Assembly: GCA_034440635.1 (NCBI GenBank)
Contig: JAOTON010001676.1
Span: forward strand, 697,001-761,000
DNA: 64,000 nucleotides
Reading direction: 5' to 3'
From: Lepas anatifera
Lineage: Eukaryota; Arthropoda; Thecostraca; Lepadidae
Shown piece after piece: positions 45,840 to 57,477 of the stretch (position 1 is its first letter; every line of letters starts with the position of its first letter). The translations under genes were made by a program, and so were the position numbers. Below the pieces are notes generated by a model that did no database searches, was not told where the DNA came from, and was given only the letters and a program-made list of their open reading frames with translations.

Positions 45840-45965
45840 TCCCTGCTGGTAGGTTTTCTCGGGAGCCAGCTTGCCCCTTGTTCATGAAAGCCGCCGGGCC
45901 TTGAACCCGGGTCGGCTGAATGGAAGCCAACTACGCTGGTCTCTCCTTTATTACGCCCCGCCCAG
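45840..45965 (-). mobile_element. Diverged tRNA-derived SINE (family 2) copy
   Basis: On the minus strand: GCGTAGTTGG head, GGGTTCAAGG B-box-like motif, GGCCCGGCGG, CTGGCTCCCGAGAAA, in the same order as 6345-6587. Confidence 0.55.
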
Positions 45966-46837
45966 CTAGTTTACAGAAGCCACAAACTGCACACATTCTT
46001 ACGATATCAGCTGTGCGCAGAACACAAGGGATGTATTTTCACAGCCTGTTCACATCTGCAGATGGCATGTTTCCGATTCGACGGGGCACTGTGGCAATGG
46101 AGCGACACTTGCGTCTGGAAAGAGCGCTCTTTGGGTCTGGATGGTGCCGCATTCGATCCGCCTATGCCTGCTCGTGATGATGCCTGGGTTAACAACCCGT
46201 TTTGGTAATTGCTGAAATCCCCCAGCACACTGACTCCGCCTCTCTCCCTCTCAGGTTTGTGACAAAACTGAGCCAGCTGTCAAGCGGCTTATCTTCAGAA
46301 TTCTGCGGCCAGCCTGAATCCTTCTGCGGCCCGTATCACAGCAGGCGCTACGGGAGGCGAGCTGCAGCTCCAAAGCTCGGACCCGACGCTTGCCAACAGT
46401 ACATGTATTGCCCTTGGTACCCAGTCAACATCATCTCGCTCATTCGGTACCTATCTGAGCTATTGTAATTTTGGATGCAGTGAATTAGCGTTTCCCTCGT
46501 ATTTGATGCAGCATGTAAAAACAATAAATAATCCAGACACAGGATCAGACATTTCAGAGCACCTTCCATTGTCTGACTCTGGTAATCACACCACTGGATT
46601 CCAAGCTCAAATAGGGCGTGAGCTCTGCTAGACTGAGTTGACTGGACACGTCAGAACCGCCGAGGTATGTCACTTTCGTCAGCGGTGTTCCGCAGTTGCG
46701 TCACGCCCGCGGCCTGCCCGGCAACACGTTCTGCCGGCTACGACACGGGACACGTGCCTCAATCACCTATCACAGCCACCTGCAGACCCAGCCCCTCGCC
46801 CCGGTACGGACGTTCTTCTCATACCAGAGGCCAATTA
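45966..46837. other. Unassigned stretch
   Basis: No supported gene. The short frames lack domain features. Confidence 0.35.
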
Positions 46838-46917
46838 CAGTAGGCGCTGACGGCGACTCGAGCCCTGCAATAGATCCGCTGAAGGCGACTCCAGCCCTGC
46901 AATAGCTCCGCTGAGGG
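46838..46917. repeat. ~33-bp tandem duplication
   Basis: CGGCGACTCGAGCCCTGCAA recurs as AGGCGACTCCAGCCCTGCAA 33 bp later, followed by a partial third start. Confidence 0.7.
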
Positions 46918-47028
46918 CAGCCGTGCACCGCCCGCTAGCTTCAGGCTGAGCGCCCGTGCACGCCGACCGGCCACCTCCACACCATATCGGGCCAAATGCA
47001 CCAGCTCGCCTCGCACGCTGCCACAGCT

Positions 47029-47353
47029 GCACCGGCTGTACCAGCCACCTGTCACGTGTCGCGCTGTTTCCGATGTACCGGCTGTACCAGCCACCTGCCA
47101 CGTGTCGCGCTGTTTCCGATGTACCGGCTGTACCAGCCACCTGCCACGTGTCGCGCTGTTTCCGATGTACCGGCTGTACCAGCCACCTGCCACGTGTCGC
47201 GCTGTTTCCGATGTACCGGCTGTACCAGCCACCTGCCACGTGTCGCGCTGTTTCCGATGTACCGGCTGTACCAGCCACTTGCCACGTGTCGCGCTGTTTC
47301 CGATGTACCGGCTGTACCAGCCACCTGCCACGTGTCGCGCTGTTTCCGATGTA
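47029..47353. repeat. 46-bp minisatellite, seven copies
   Basis: Near-identical units of 46 bp with ACCGGCTGTACCAGCCACC, GCCACGTGTCGCG and TGTTTCCGATGT. Each unit has a CACGTG palindrome and GGCTG...CAGCC inverted bases. The period is not a multiple of three, so all frames stay open by composition. Confidence 0.95.
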
Positions 47354-48227
47354 CTGGTTGCATCAATTCTTTCTCTTAAAATTGACAGACATACTCCTGT
47401 TCTAAATAAAAACCAGTCAAGATATTGCACTGATGCAAGACGCATTCCTTTGGCTACATGATGTGCTAAATTTCATTCACCTTGACCGCCTGTGGCGCAA
47501 GCTATAAGAGGATAGTATTATAAGTACGCTGTCACTTTTGGCTATCATCTTTTCGCCGCTTATTTTTCTCCTTGATTCTTGTTTGTGCTTCACGTGTTTT
47601 GTGAGCTACCTCTAGAAAACAGTTTCTTAGTCAGGAAGATTGAAATATTTCAGGATGGCTACCTTTCAGAGACGAAGAAAACAAAAAGTGTTGCAAATTC
47701 AAGGAAACATCATGACTGGAGATAAAGAACAAGACAACGCAAGAAGTGAACAATACTGAAGCCTGGAAACCAAAATTTTTACAGGCAAGGTAGAGCACAG
47801 CCTACAGAGTTTATAAAATAGAAAAAATGGTCATGAAACAGAGGAATCGACCATTTTTACCGTCATATTATTTCAGTTTGCATGTTCGAAGTGGGTCTGC
47901 CACTGTGTGTGATAGTTTTGTTTGTAGAGTGGTAACCTTTGTCCTGCAAGGACATATTGTTACATGTTAAATAGAATGTTAATATGTAACTCAATGTCAA
48001 GGCTATTGGTCACGGCCAAACCCGTATTCGCGGCCCAACGGTGAACATAGAGTCAATTATAGTGTACATTGGTGGGAATATGCATATTGCGACATTGTAG
48101 GACAATGACTTTGAATAAAAAATCAAGGCTTTTTGGTGGGTTCCTCATGACCTTTATCAACATTAAGTGTATTTTGTGCCGGTGAATTATTTTTGTCTTC
48201 TCGCATCATTACGGCATTTCCCAACGG
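47354..48227. other. Unassigned stretch with one short open frame
   Basis: No supported gene. A 34-codon frame (47655-47759) starts MATFQRRRKQKVLQIQ. It could be a leader exon but has no further support. Confidence 0.3.
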
Positions 48228-48235
48228 GTCTCCAG

Positions 48236-50634
48236 TAGAGGTGGCAGTTTCAAGCAATTTTGCAGGCCCGGGCCCGGGCCCGGTCTGCTGCTGATTTTAG
48301 AAACCCGTCACAAGCCCGGTTTGTGGAAGAAATGCCTGATCAAGCCCGGGAAGGCCCGGTATCAAGGCAAAGCCACAAAAGACTATAAACACCATTTATT
48401 TACTTTAAAGCTGTTTCAAATACATGTTTCAAGCCAATTTATTGTGGAAAAGTTTTGGTTTCACCCAAAACCATATTAAAAAAGGTGCAAGCAGCATCAA
48501 GATCCTCAGTTATTTTCATAATTTGGCAAAAATGATACCGAAAAAGCAGTACGAAACAAGGCTTGCTTATGATTCAAGCTGACTTCAGGTAATGACCAGC
48601 TTCACCTTATAAAAACAATGGGCATTCTAGATGGAAAAGTAAGCGCATAGCAGCTACAAGAATTGGAATGAAAGAAGCCCACTCATATCAGACATTTCCT
48701 CCATCATTGCACTTTTATAAATCATGATTTCCTGGCAAGAGCTAAATAATGGGTTCCAATAATGTTGATTAATAGAGAAGAGAGCAGTGGCATGTTTTCA
48801 GCTAAAACTTTTCAGAATATCATGGCAGAATTGCTGATAACTAACCAATAATCCTTCACATTATACCCTAATTGATACATGTGTGCATTTTCTTTTAGTT
48901 ACTAGTCAGCCTGGTAGATAGTCAAAATATTGTTCTGCTTGGGTCAGTCCGGTCTACAAAGTAGGTAAACCAACAGGCCAACAAGACCCACCAGCCATAT
49001 AGAATTATCAAACCACCAGCCATAAAGAACCACCAGCTGTCCGCAGGTTCGCACCAAAGATGGAAGAAAAAGATTGCACCAATCTCCACCAAAAGTAAAA
49101 TTGACGGAAAAAACAACTCCAGTCCATCCACACCACCATGCTGGATTGAACACTATTTCTGCTTGTTTTGCTGTATTTTGTGGGCTTGCGCTTAGTAGGT
49201 ATCTGAAGCGCCGCGCTTGTCTACATTAGAGCACTCATTAACGGGAATATTATTCACAAAAATTACCAGAAGAATCACATTATTTCATTAAAAGAAGTTC
49301 AAAACTCTTGAAGGTATATTTTAAAAACTTCACAGATCTAAGAAAATAAGCACAAAGTGTGAGGTGCGTATGTTTTGTTCCTAAGAATAGGCCACCTTTT
49401 TGGGCATTTGTTTGATATATGACGCCTTTCTGGTTTTACACAGCTTTACAAGCTGCTCAAGGCCGTGGAATTTGGTGCATCTAAACTCTCTAATTTGGGT
49501 ATTCTGTTTCTGTGTTCTGTGTGTTTTATGTTTCTGTGCATTTTTTAGTACGGAGGGAAGTGCTGTGATGTTCAAAGCCTAGAATAGAAGAAGTTTTCTT
49601 TTAACAGGGAAGTATTTCCACACGGAAAATGCAACCAATAATGTCAAGTATATTCATGTTTTGGTGCAATTTCAAAGGATCCTTCTAAGCCTGACTGCTC
49701 TCCCCAGTATCTCCCCACAACTGACTGATTTATGTTGTGAAGTACTTCGATCAAAACATGTTTTCTTTGTGCCTGTTCCTTACTTATGCTTATACTAGCC
49801 TTTTCTTAGTGGATTCTGCATCTTTGGGCAATGAAAGAGCAAGATGAAGCTGTGGAAGGGTCACACTATCAAAATTTGTTCCCACATCTGGGGTTAACAG
49901 ACCAATTGACAATAATGGGCTCCCACCCGTTAGTTTGTACCTGACACATTTACTTGACCATTTTTCATAGAGGACATGGGAATGGCTCCATAGATTAGTT
50001 TTTTTATTACCTGAAGCGAGAGCTTCTGGAAAGAATGTTATAGCTAGAGCTAGGTCTTAATATCCATATAGTATTAGTAGTACATTGGTTAAATTACTTC
50101 CTTTGAAAGGGTATACTGACAATATGGAAGTAACAGATAGGCTATCACAGTTTATATTTTGTTTACCCATATTATCATCAGGAGATTCATAATATGAAAG
50201 TACAGCATGGATGTGTGCAACTGTAAGATTATACAATATTTGAATATGAATATTGATGCAGGTTTAAGTAACTTGCTTTTGACCCTGGCATGAGTAACAT
50301 ATAGAAAGCTAGAGCTTAATGCTTTTACATTCCTAGTGTATTTCTAAAAGTCCATGTCTCAATAGTAGTTGTAAATGCATTTGCAAAAGTTGCTGGTGCA
50401 TGAATGAGATAATGTTTCAGTGTAAAAAAACTAGGTCTGAACTGCAAAAAAGTTTATTTAACCAACAGAATACTGACTTTGAAGTCCTAGTTCAGTTCAA
50501 GCCCGGAATGAGCCTGGGTGAAGCCCGTTATCAGCCTGGCATTGGCTTAAATCAGGCCTTCAGGCCCGGTCCAAGCCTGCGGGCCTGGGCCGGGCTTTTG
50601 CCCAGGGCCCCGGGCCTAGAAAGTCCCACCTCTA
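48236..50634. mobile_element. 2.4-kb hAT element, non-autonomous, perfect 8-bp duplication
   Basis: The left end TAGAGGTGGCAGTTTC and the reversed right end TAGAGGTGGGACTTTC form 16-bp inverted repeats with two mismatches. Both are followed by GGCCCGGGC-rich subterminal palindromes (48268-48290 and 50560-50615). GTCTCCAG flanks both sides exactly (48228-48235 and 50635-50642). TAGAGGTGG-type termini with 8-bp duplications are characteristic of hAT. The AT-rich interior has no recognisable transposase. Confidence 0.85.
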
Positions 50635-50642
50635 GTCTCCAG

Positions 50643-51205
50643 CCCATTCCAGATTTGATATTTACAACCTAGTTTGGCCTGGAGGATATTGACCCAGGTC
50701 AATGAAAATAGAGTATAATGTTAATGACTATGACCGCAACAAACCCCCAACCGACAGTTTGCTAACCATTTTGGTTACTGAGATCTCAGGATGGTCGAGG
50801 CACATCAGAAATCTTCCTCCACTACGCAGAGACGCCAACCCTTCTCCACTGCTCGTCTTATAAGATAAACGATATAGGAGAGCAGGCATCTTTGGCACGC
50901 CTTACGCCACTGACCAGTCAGTTCACATGCCGAGGTGTCGCAATCGCTTTAATGTCTGATATAGCAGACCAGCCTCTGATAAAGCCGTCAGCGCCACTGA
51001 CAAAGCTGAAAATGGCACCAAAGGTGCCAGCCAAACACCAAACGGCGTTGGTACGAAGGACCATAGAGCCACACATTGAAAAATCAAGATCTGCAAAATA
51101 ATCAACATGAAATTTGTTTCATCGTATTGACAGGCATACTAAATCACATTGTGCAATTTACACTTTTCATAACTGAGCTATTCTATTCACACAAAGAAGA
51201 AATCA
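50643..51205. other. Unassigned stretch
   Basis: No supported gene or repeat. Confidence 0.35.
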
Positions 51206-51206
51206 G

Positions 51207-51800
51207 GGCCGTAGACAGGATTTCGCTCAGTGTGGGGGGGCGGCGGCAGCCAAAAAGGGCCCCTGAAATTCCGCCAAAAGGGCCCCAAAAATGTCGGCAA
51301 GCAAACACATATTCAGCGCGGATTTTACGTCAATCAATCTAAAGAAGGTCACTTTAAACCAGAGTGCCCCCAAGATATCGCCGTGACAAGTCATTTGCGT
51401 GCCTTTCAAATTGCTTCAGAGCCAATCGTGCTCGAAAACCGAAGAAGTCCGTAAGTATTTCTTCCTCTTCGAGAAAAACTTCTTTTAATGATAGATGGAT
51501 TTCGGGGTGTTGCACTGAGGAGCCAAAATCAATTATGCGAGAAAAGTTGGTCATTAACCTATCTCCTCGACTTCGGGGTTCATACTCAAGCACAACGATT
51601 ATTCTGAAATTTGGTGAAATCTGAAATTCCAGGGCTCATATCACATCATGATTAAGAGTTTCTCCAAACAATAAAATTCACGAAGATTCTATTCTGAGGA
51701 AGGGCTGTGTTCGAATATAATTTCATCGTTTTGCTATTTCATGCATCCAGGATTCGACGAGACAGGCCAATTAACAACTTAAGTTTGATGTGTGGCGCCT
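51207..51800. mobile_element. Relative of the nested hAT-type MITE
   Basis: It starts CAGGGCCGTAGACAGGATTT followed by G-rich sequence, like the other CAG-G-rich ends. The region 51400-51790 is homologous to 33900-34110 (TACTTCTTCCT block; GAAGGGCTGTG; GGATTCGA.GAGACAGGCCA). The right end and any duplication are unclear. Confidence 0.5.
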
Positions 51801-51852
51801 GCCATATATGGTGATTATGCAACTTAAGCGTTTTTCCTTCAACGGCAGCACA

Positions 51853-52442
51853 TTACTCGAAGCCCTCGCTCACGGCACTTTTCCCCTTAGCGACCTGGGC
51901 CTCAGTTGAAAAGCCCTCGGGCATTCGCAGGTATCTGACAGCCTTGTGTTTGACCTGTATGGAGCGGTAGTACACCATGGCAGCCACCAAGACCAGCCGA
52001 TACACTGAATTCTGCTGGACCAAGTCAAACCCCATTCCCTGCCCAAAGGCTACTATAGTTCCGGTTATATTGTATATAACCAAGCCCTCCCTCGGGTGCA
52101 CTACTGCATGTAACCATGAAGACGAAATTGATCACATTCAACGGTGATATGTTTGTTCATACACCAGCACAATTGTATCAGATTCCTACAGAATAAATAC
52201 GAAACCAATTGGCTTGGTCCATGACCGGACGGAACTTTTTATGGAATTGGCGTTGCGTCGATCGCACAGAACTATTTTTCCAATGAATCTGCCTCACGTC
52301 TTATGTCACTCTGTGTGTACTTACTTACCTGGTAAAGATCAGTGAGCTGCTCGTTCTCTTTTTCAATGAATTTCCCAAGACCGAATACCGCATCAGCTAT
52401 AGGCAGGTTTACCCGCGTTTCCACAGTAATTCGCACCTCCAT
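51853..52442 (-). CDS. Predicted two-exon small gene (~122 aa), unidentified
   Basis: Exon 1 (52442-52325) starts at an ATG with a good context (AACATGG) and reads MEVRITVETRV, NLPIADAVFGLGKFIEK, ENEQLTDLYQ. It is followed by a strong donor: overlapping GTAAGTAAGTAC gives donors after 52329 or 52325. Exon 2 (52103-51853) follows a CATGCAG acceptor, reads VHPREGLVIYNITG, FGQGMGFDLVQQNSVYRL, VLVAAMVYYRSIQV and ends SAVSEGFE-stop. Using the second GTAAGT makes phases match across a 221-bp intron. I do not recognise the family. The mixed hydrophobic/charged, non-repetitive composition is gene-like. It may belong to a larger gene with other exons. Confidence 0.4.
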
Positions 52443-52910
52443 GTTTACAGCATCCAGGTCGAAACTCAAGTGACGATAAAAAACATTCACCAAGTGCGTG
52501 TGCGTGCTGTGAGACTTTATTCGGTGATATTATTTGAGGTGAACTTTGCAAAGGAGGAAGGGTTAATTTGTGTATCTCGGTTCTCACCCCACCGTGAGGT
52601 TGAACAATAGCCTGTGCAAATACTAGCTGCGACTCTACGAATGGTTACTGGGCATGCTAGTGTACTGAGACATCAATTGAAAGCTTGGTTTTCCCCATAC
52701 TGAACCCTTGCACTTTTTCACAATTATTGAGGGAGACGTCAACGACAGTAGGTTACAAAGTCCAGTCGACAAGCAATGTCAAAAATAAGTGCTCATTTTA
52801 CTCATTGTAACCAATGCACGGTACTTCCGCCGTGTCCCGGCCCACCTCCCTCCAAGCCTCCAGGCATACCTCGCCGACGGCCGCCGCCCCCGACCGACAG
52901 CGCGCGCGAC

Positions 52911-52977
52911 ATGCCCCAGTATAATATGTCGTCACCACCACTGCCGCAGCGTGACGCAGCTGAAACTTACAGGGCAG
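52911..52977 (+). CDS. Candidate first coding exon in a GC-rich patch
   Basis: ATG at 52911 follows a CpG-rich stretch (52840-52910). The frame reads MPQYNMSSPPLPQRDAAE and ends at GGGCAG|GTAGAC, a plausible donor. It lies ~470 bp from the divergent start at 52442, so the two could share a promoter. No downstream exon was recognised. Confidence 0.2.
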
Positions 52978-52999
52978 GTAGACTATACATATTGCCATA

Positions 53000-53450
53000 G
53001 TTTAAAAGTGGCTCAGAGTGGGGCAGCCGACGCAATTTTTGTATGCTTTTCGACCATTGACATAGTCTCAAAATGTATGTGAATCGTATATGGTACATAT
53101 TTTGCTATCCAAATTTAATTGTACCGATCACTGGAGAAAACTGTTTGCAAAATCGCATTTCCCATGCCTTAAGCTTTCTAATACACCCTGGTTTGTTTCA
53201 TCTCGCTCGTTTTCTTAGCCTACAAAAAAGAACCGAAAATGAGCATTGCTCTTAGCCTTTATCGCGTTGTGTGGCGAAAGATTCAAAGGCAGCAGTTTCA
53301 TGCCTTGTTGTGTCGAGTTCAAAGGCCTCACATTTTTTGTTTGACATTTTCTGACACTCTGATCATTTTGCTTCTAGTTTTAAACATCGAAATCAGTTTT
53401 GAAAATAGTCAGAAATTATAATAATGTCCCCATTTTGGCCTCCCTTAGAA
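53000..53450. other. Unassigned AT-rich stretch
   Basis: No supported gene or repeat. Confidence 0.35.
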
Positions 53451-53454
53451 CACT

Positions 53455-54980
53455 GTGCACTGGTTGGAATGGTTCCTGCTGGCCACAATGACCTTCCCGC
53501 TTAGAGGGCCCAACCGGTCCGACAGATCCCTGGCAGTCTTAGCTATCCCAAGACTGACATTGGGCCCCGAGGCCCAAAAAAACCTGCTGTCCATACTAGT
53601 CTTATCGGTTAAAGAGGGTCCACCTGACCAGACAGGGCCCTAATATCGCCACAGGGCCATGGGGACCGCAGTGATTCAGAGGACTCACTTTTCAAAAGAG
53701 TTTCAATGGTCAAAAGGCCTTTCTTGTCACAGAGTGAGGTGCTGTGGAGGGCTTGAGATGGCCCCGTCTGACATGAAGTTCCACGCCAGGTCACAGAGTA
53801 TGATGCGGCAGGGGCAGCGCGTCCTCGAGGGGGCCGTCAAGGGGCACCGTCCCAGTCGCCTCTCCTTGGCTACGCCTCTGGAGGGGCCCAACTGACCAGA
53901 GGGCCCTGCTGGCGATAGAGAGCCCTGCGGAAAATAGTCGGTCATACTACTTCAGAGGTTTCGCTGGTTAAAGAGGGTCCTCGCAGTCAGAGGGCTCAAG
54001 CGATCCCTACAAGCCACACCGGCCTCCTTACTTGAAGAGGGCCCAGCTGGTCCAACAGGACCCTGAAGGTTTTAGCTGACCCTGTAGCTGACTGCGACTC
54101 GCAGTGGGCCCCGCGGCCCAAAAAGTTCTGCTGGCCATAGCAGTCTTTATCGGTTGAAGAGAGCCTAGCTGACCCGAGAGGGTCCTACTGTCGACAAGGG
54201 CCATGGGGGGTGACAGTTGTTTAGAGTACCTTTTGTTAAAAACCTCTGCTTGTCACAGAAATGGAGTACTGGAGAGGGCTTAAGAGGGCCCTGTTGGGCA
54301 CAACGTTCCAAGGCGGGTCACATAGTATAATGCGGGCAGGCCGCGCTTCGTGCTATCCTCGAAGGGCCCTCAAGGAGGCCACCGCAACACCTGCTTCTAC
54401 TTCGTTACTCCTATGAAGAGGGCCCAGTTGACTAGAGGGCACTGCGGAGAAAAGACGGTTATACTAGTTCCGAGGCTTCTCTAGTTGAACAGGGTACTGA
54501 CAGTCAGACTGGGCCCTGTGGGCTGAAATGGTCTCTTCTAGCCACACAGCCTCCTTACTGAGAGGACCCACCTGGTCAGACAGACCCCTGGCGGTTATAG
54601 ACTGGGCTGACAACCTGCGAGTCACACTGGCCCCTGTTGCCCAAATAATCCCGCTGGTCATCGTGGCTTTATCGATTAAAGAGGGCCCAGCTGGCCAAAA
54701 TATGCTCAACTTTGGATAGGGGGCTCTGGCCACCAGTGATCCAAAGGGCACCTTTTACAGACGGGTTTGATGGGTAGAAAGCCGTTTGCCACAGAATAGA
54801 GTGCTGGAAAAGGCTTAAGAGGGCCCTGTCTGGTATGAAGTCCCCCATTTGGCCCCAGAGCATAGTGCGAGCTGGTCAGGCTTCGCGCAGCCCGTATCCT
54901 CAGGGGGCCCTCCGGGCCCTCAGGGGGGGCGAACGCCCTAGCCGCCCCTTCCCCTTGGCTACGCCCCTTGAAGAAATAAT
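53455..54980. repeat. ~530-bp GGGCCC-rich tandem repeat, about three copies
   Basis: The TTGTCACAGA...GTGCTG...GGCTTRAGA marker occurs at about 53724, 54249 and 54784 (spacings ~525 and ~535). Other shared blocks are GAGGGCCCAGCTGG, GACAGACCCCTGG and CGGTTAAAGAGGG. The right end reads CCTTGGCTACGCCCCTTG, like a transposon terminus, but the left end is not defined. A fragment of this family lies at 4536-4572. Confidence 0.75.
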
Positions 54981-55003
54981 AACAGAAGAACAACAAGGGT
55001 TGC

Positions 55004-55718
55004 CGCCGGCATCCATTTCAGAGCATTCTTATCGCACTGGCACTACGTTTCAGAGCATTCTCGCCGCACTGGCACTACGTTTCAGAGCATTCTCGCCGCA
55101 CTGGCACTACGTTTCAGAGCATTCTCGCCGCACTGGCACTACGTTTCAGAGCATTCTCGCCGTACTGGCACTACGTTTCAGAGCATTCTCGCCACACTGG
55201 CACTACGTTTCAGAGCATTCTCGCCACACTGGTACTACGTTTCAGAGCATTCTCGCCACACTGGCACTACGTTTCAGAGCATTCTCGCCGCACTGGCACT
55301 ACGTTTCAGAGCATTCTCGCCGCACTGGCATTACGTTTCAGAGCATTCTCGCCGCACTGGCACTACGTTTCAGAGCATTCTCGCCGAATTGGCACTGCGT
55401 TTCAGAGCATTCTCGCCGCACTGGCACTACGTTTCAGATCATTCTCGCCACACTGGCACTACGTTTCAGAGCATTCTCGCCACACTGGTACTACATTTCA
55501 GAGCATTCTCGCCACACTGGCACTACGTTTCAGAGCATTCTCGCCGCACTGGCACTACGTTTCAGAGCATTCTCGCCGCACTGGCACTACGTTTCAGAGC
55601 ATTCTCGCTGCACTGGCACTACGTTTCAGAGCATTCTCGCTGCACTGGCACTACGTTTCAGAGCATTCTCGCTGCACTGGCACTACGTTTCAGAGCATTC
55701 TCGCTGCACTGGCACTAC
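55004..55718. repeat. 32-bp minisatellite, about 22 copies
   Basis: Units of CACTGGCACTACGTTTCAGA plus GCATTCTCGCCG. Variants at the CGCCGC/CGCCAC/CGCTGC site cluster in blocks: CGCTGC only in the last four to five units, CGCCAC in two internal blocks. A 327-codon frame across it is composition-driven. Confidence 0.95.
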
Positions 55719-57037
55719 ACCGCCTGTGCAAGTGAGCCGCTGTGGCTCTCACCAGTCACCCAGCACCAAAGCTGCCAAAGCCGTCAACTTCGCTTCAGCG
55801 CCGGCCTCATGCCACTAATACACTTGGCAACGCTACTTGAACATGTCTGTGCATCCCTGATGTACTCAGCGGGGCACCGGTTCAGGTACTGGGGAGCAGC
55901 TGACGCGTCTGACTTGTAGGCGTGATGTTCTTCAAACACGAGACACCGTCCATGTCAGTCTCGTTAATAGAAGTGAAATGACGCTAGATAGTTTTATACA
56001 ACTCTGAAATTTCACTATTTCATCACTGTTTCCCACTTTTTTCTAAAAAGAGTATAAGCATAGCGGCTTCTTTGATTGCATACAGATTGGTGCTTTCGCG
56101 AGTTCCTTCTATGAAAATCTGCTGTTGCCAGTGACGACGCTTGAACATTATGACAGCCTAGGCATGATTGGCTTAGAGGTAAGGACGCCGCCCAGGCTTT
56201 TTGCCTGATATTAGACAGGTCGATTCCAGCAGGCCGGCTGGAGAAGGGGCAAGCTCAAGTCGATGAGCAAAAATAACATTTATGTTTAGATGTTCAATAT
56301 CATAAAAATTGGAAAAGAGATATAAAAACATATGTCGGTGGATTGTGGAAACGGTTATGCGGTCAAAATGTGAAGGTACAAGGCAAAATTTAAGAAGGAT
56401 AGGTAGGTAGGTAAGTAAGCCGTGAAGGACAAGGTACTCACGAGAGTTTTCCATTTCAGGACAGCTTCGGCACTTCATTTTTTATGATGCCCAATTTCTT
56501 GCTATACGTTCGATTTGTGAACGGATTTAAAAAAATTCATCCGCCAGATTTTGTGCCATGACTGCATTTTGTGACATGATTATGTGCCTCTTCTTAAGGG
56601 TTTCACACATTAAATATATCGCTAAAAATTTCCAAACAACTGTCCCGCACTAGAGAAAGCTAAACATCCGCGAATACAAGAATGTAAATAAGCATATCCG
56701 CTGTAATCAAGGTCCTAAGACGCGGCATCGCACGTGGTAGCTCCTAAGGCAACCCTGGGTTACTGATTTAACAGGCCAGTACTCGCGTCGGAATGAATGA
56801 GGCATTAGAGATGTCAATCAAAAATCACACGTTAGGTTTGCCACGGTGTTAGGCAGATTCAGCGAAATCGCTAAGTGCCTAATATCACATTTGTTGACGG
56901 TAAGAGCTGCGAACGTGGATTCTCAGAGATGCAAATTATCGGCTCTTTCTTTGACTGCCGGACCAGCACGCCCTGCATCTCCAGTCCCTGCTCCGCCGGA
57001 CCAGCACGGTCTGCAGCTCCGGCCGGCACATGCTGAG
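55719..57037. other. Unassigned stretch
   Basis: No supported gene or tandem repeat until the GC-rich start at about 56960. Confidence 0.35.
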
Positions 57038-57415
57038 CAGGCTGACGGCGTCGCTTATGTTTTCTCCCCGCCGCCTCCCTGACGGCGTCGCTTATGTTCT
57101 CCCCCGCCATCTCCTGACGGCGTCGCTTATATTTTCCCCGCCGCCTCCCTACGGCGTCGCTTATGTTTTCCCCGCCGCCTCCTGACGGCGCGCTGTTCTC
57201 CCCGCCACCTCTGACGGCGTCGTTTATGTTTTCCGCCGCCTCCTGACGGCGTCGCTTATGTTTTCCCCGACGTCCTGACGGTGTCGCTTATTTTTCCCGC
57301 CGCCTCCTGACGGCGTCGCTTATGTTTTCCCCGACGCCCTGACGGTGTCGCTTATTTTTCCCCGCCGCCTCCCTGACGGCGTCGCTTATGTTTTCTCCCC
57401 GCCGCCTCCCTGACC
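57038..57415. repeat. ~35-bp GC-rich minisatellite, about 10-11 copies
   Basis: Units of GACGGCGTCGCTTATGTTTT plus CCCCGCCGCCTCCCT, with length variants from deletions in the CCGCCTCC part. Confidence 0.9.
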
Positions 57416-57477
57416 GTGATCACCGCTTCCTCTAGCAGCCACCAAATGCTCGAACTAGAACATAGAACGTTGACGAA

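Noticed and set aside
46819..47461. Four overlapping repeat proteins on both strands
   Set aside because: All derive from the 46-bp minisatellite; the frame rotates through its three phases.
54835..55919. 327- and 176-codon open frames across the 32-bp array
   Set aside because: The unit lacks stop codons in any frame and its period is not a multiple of three, so long frames arise automatically.
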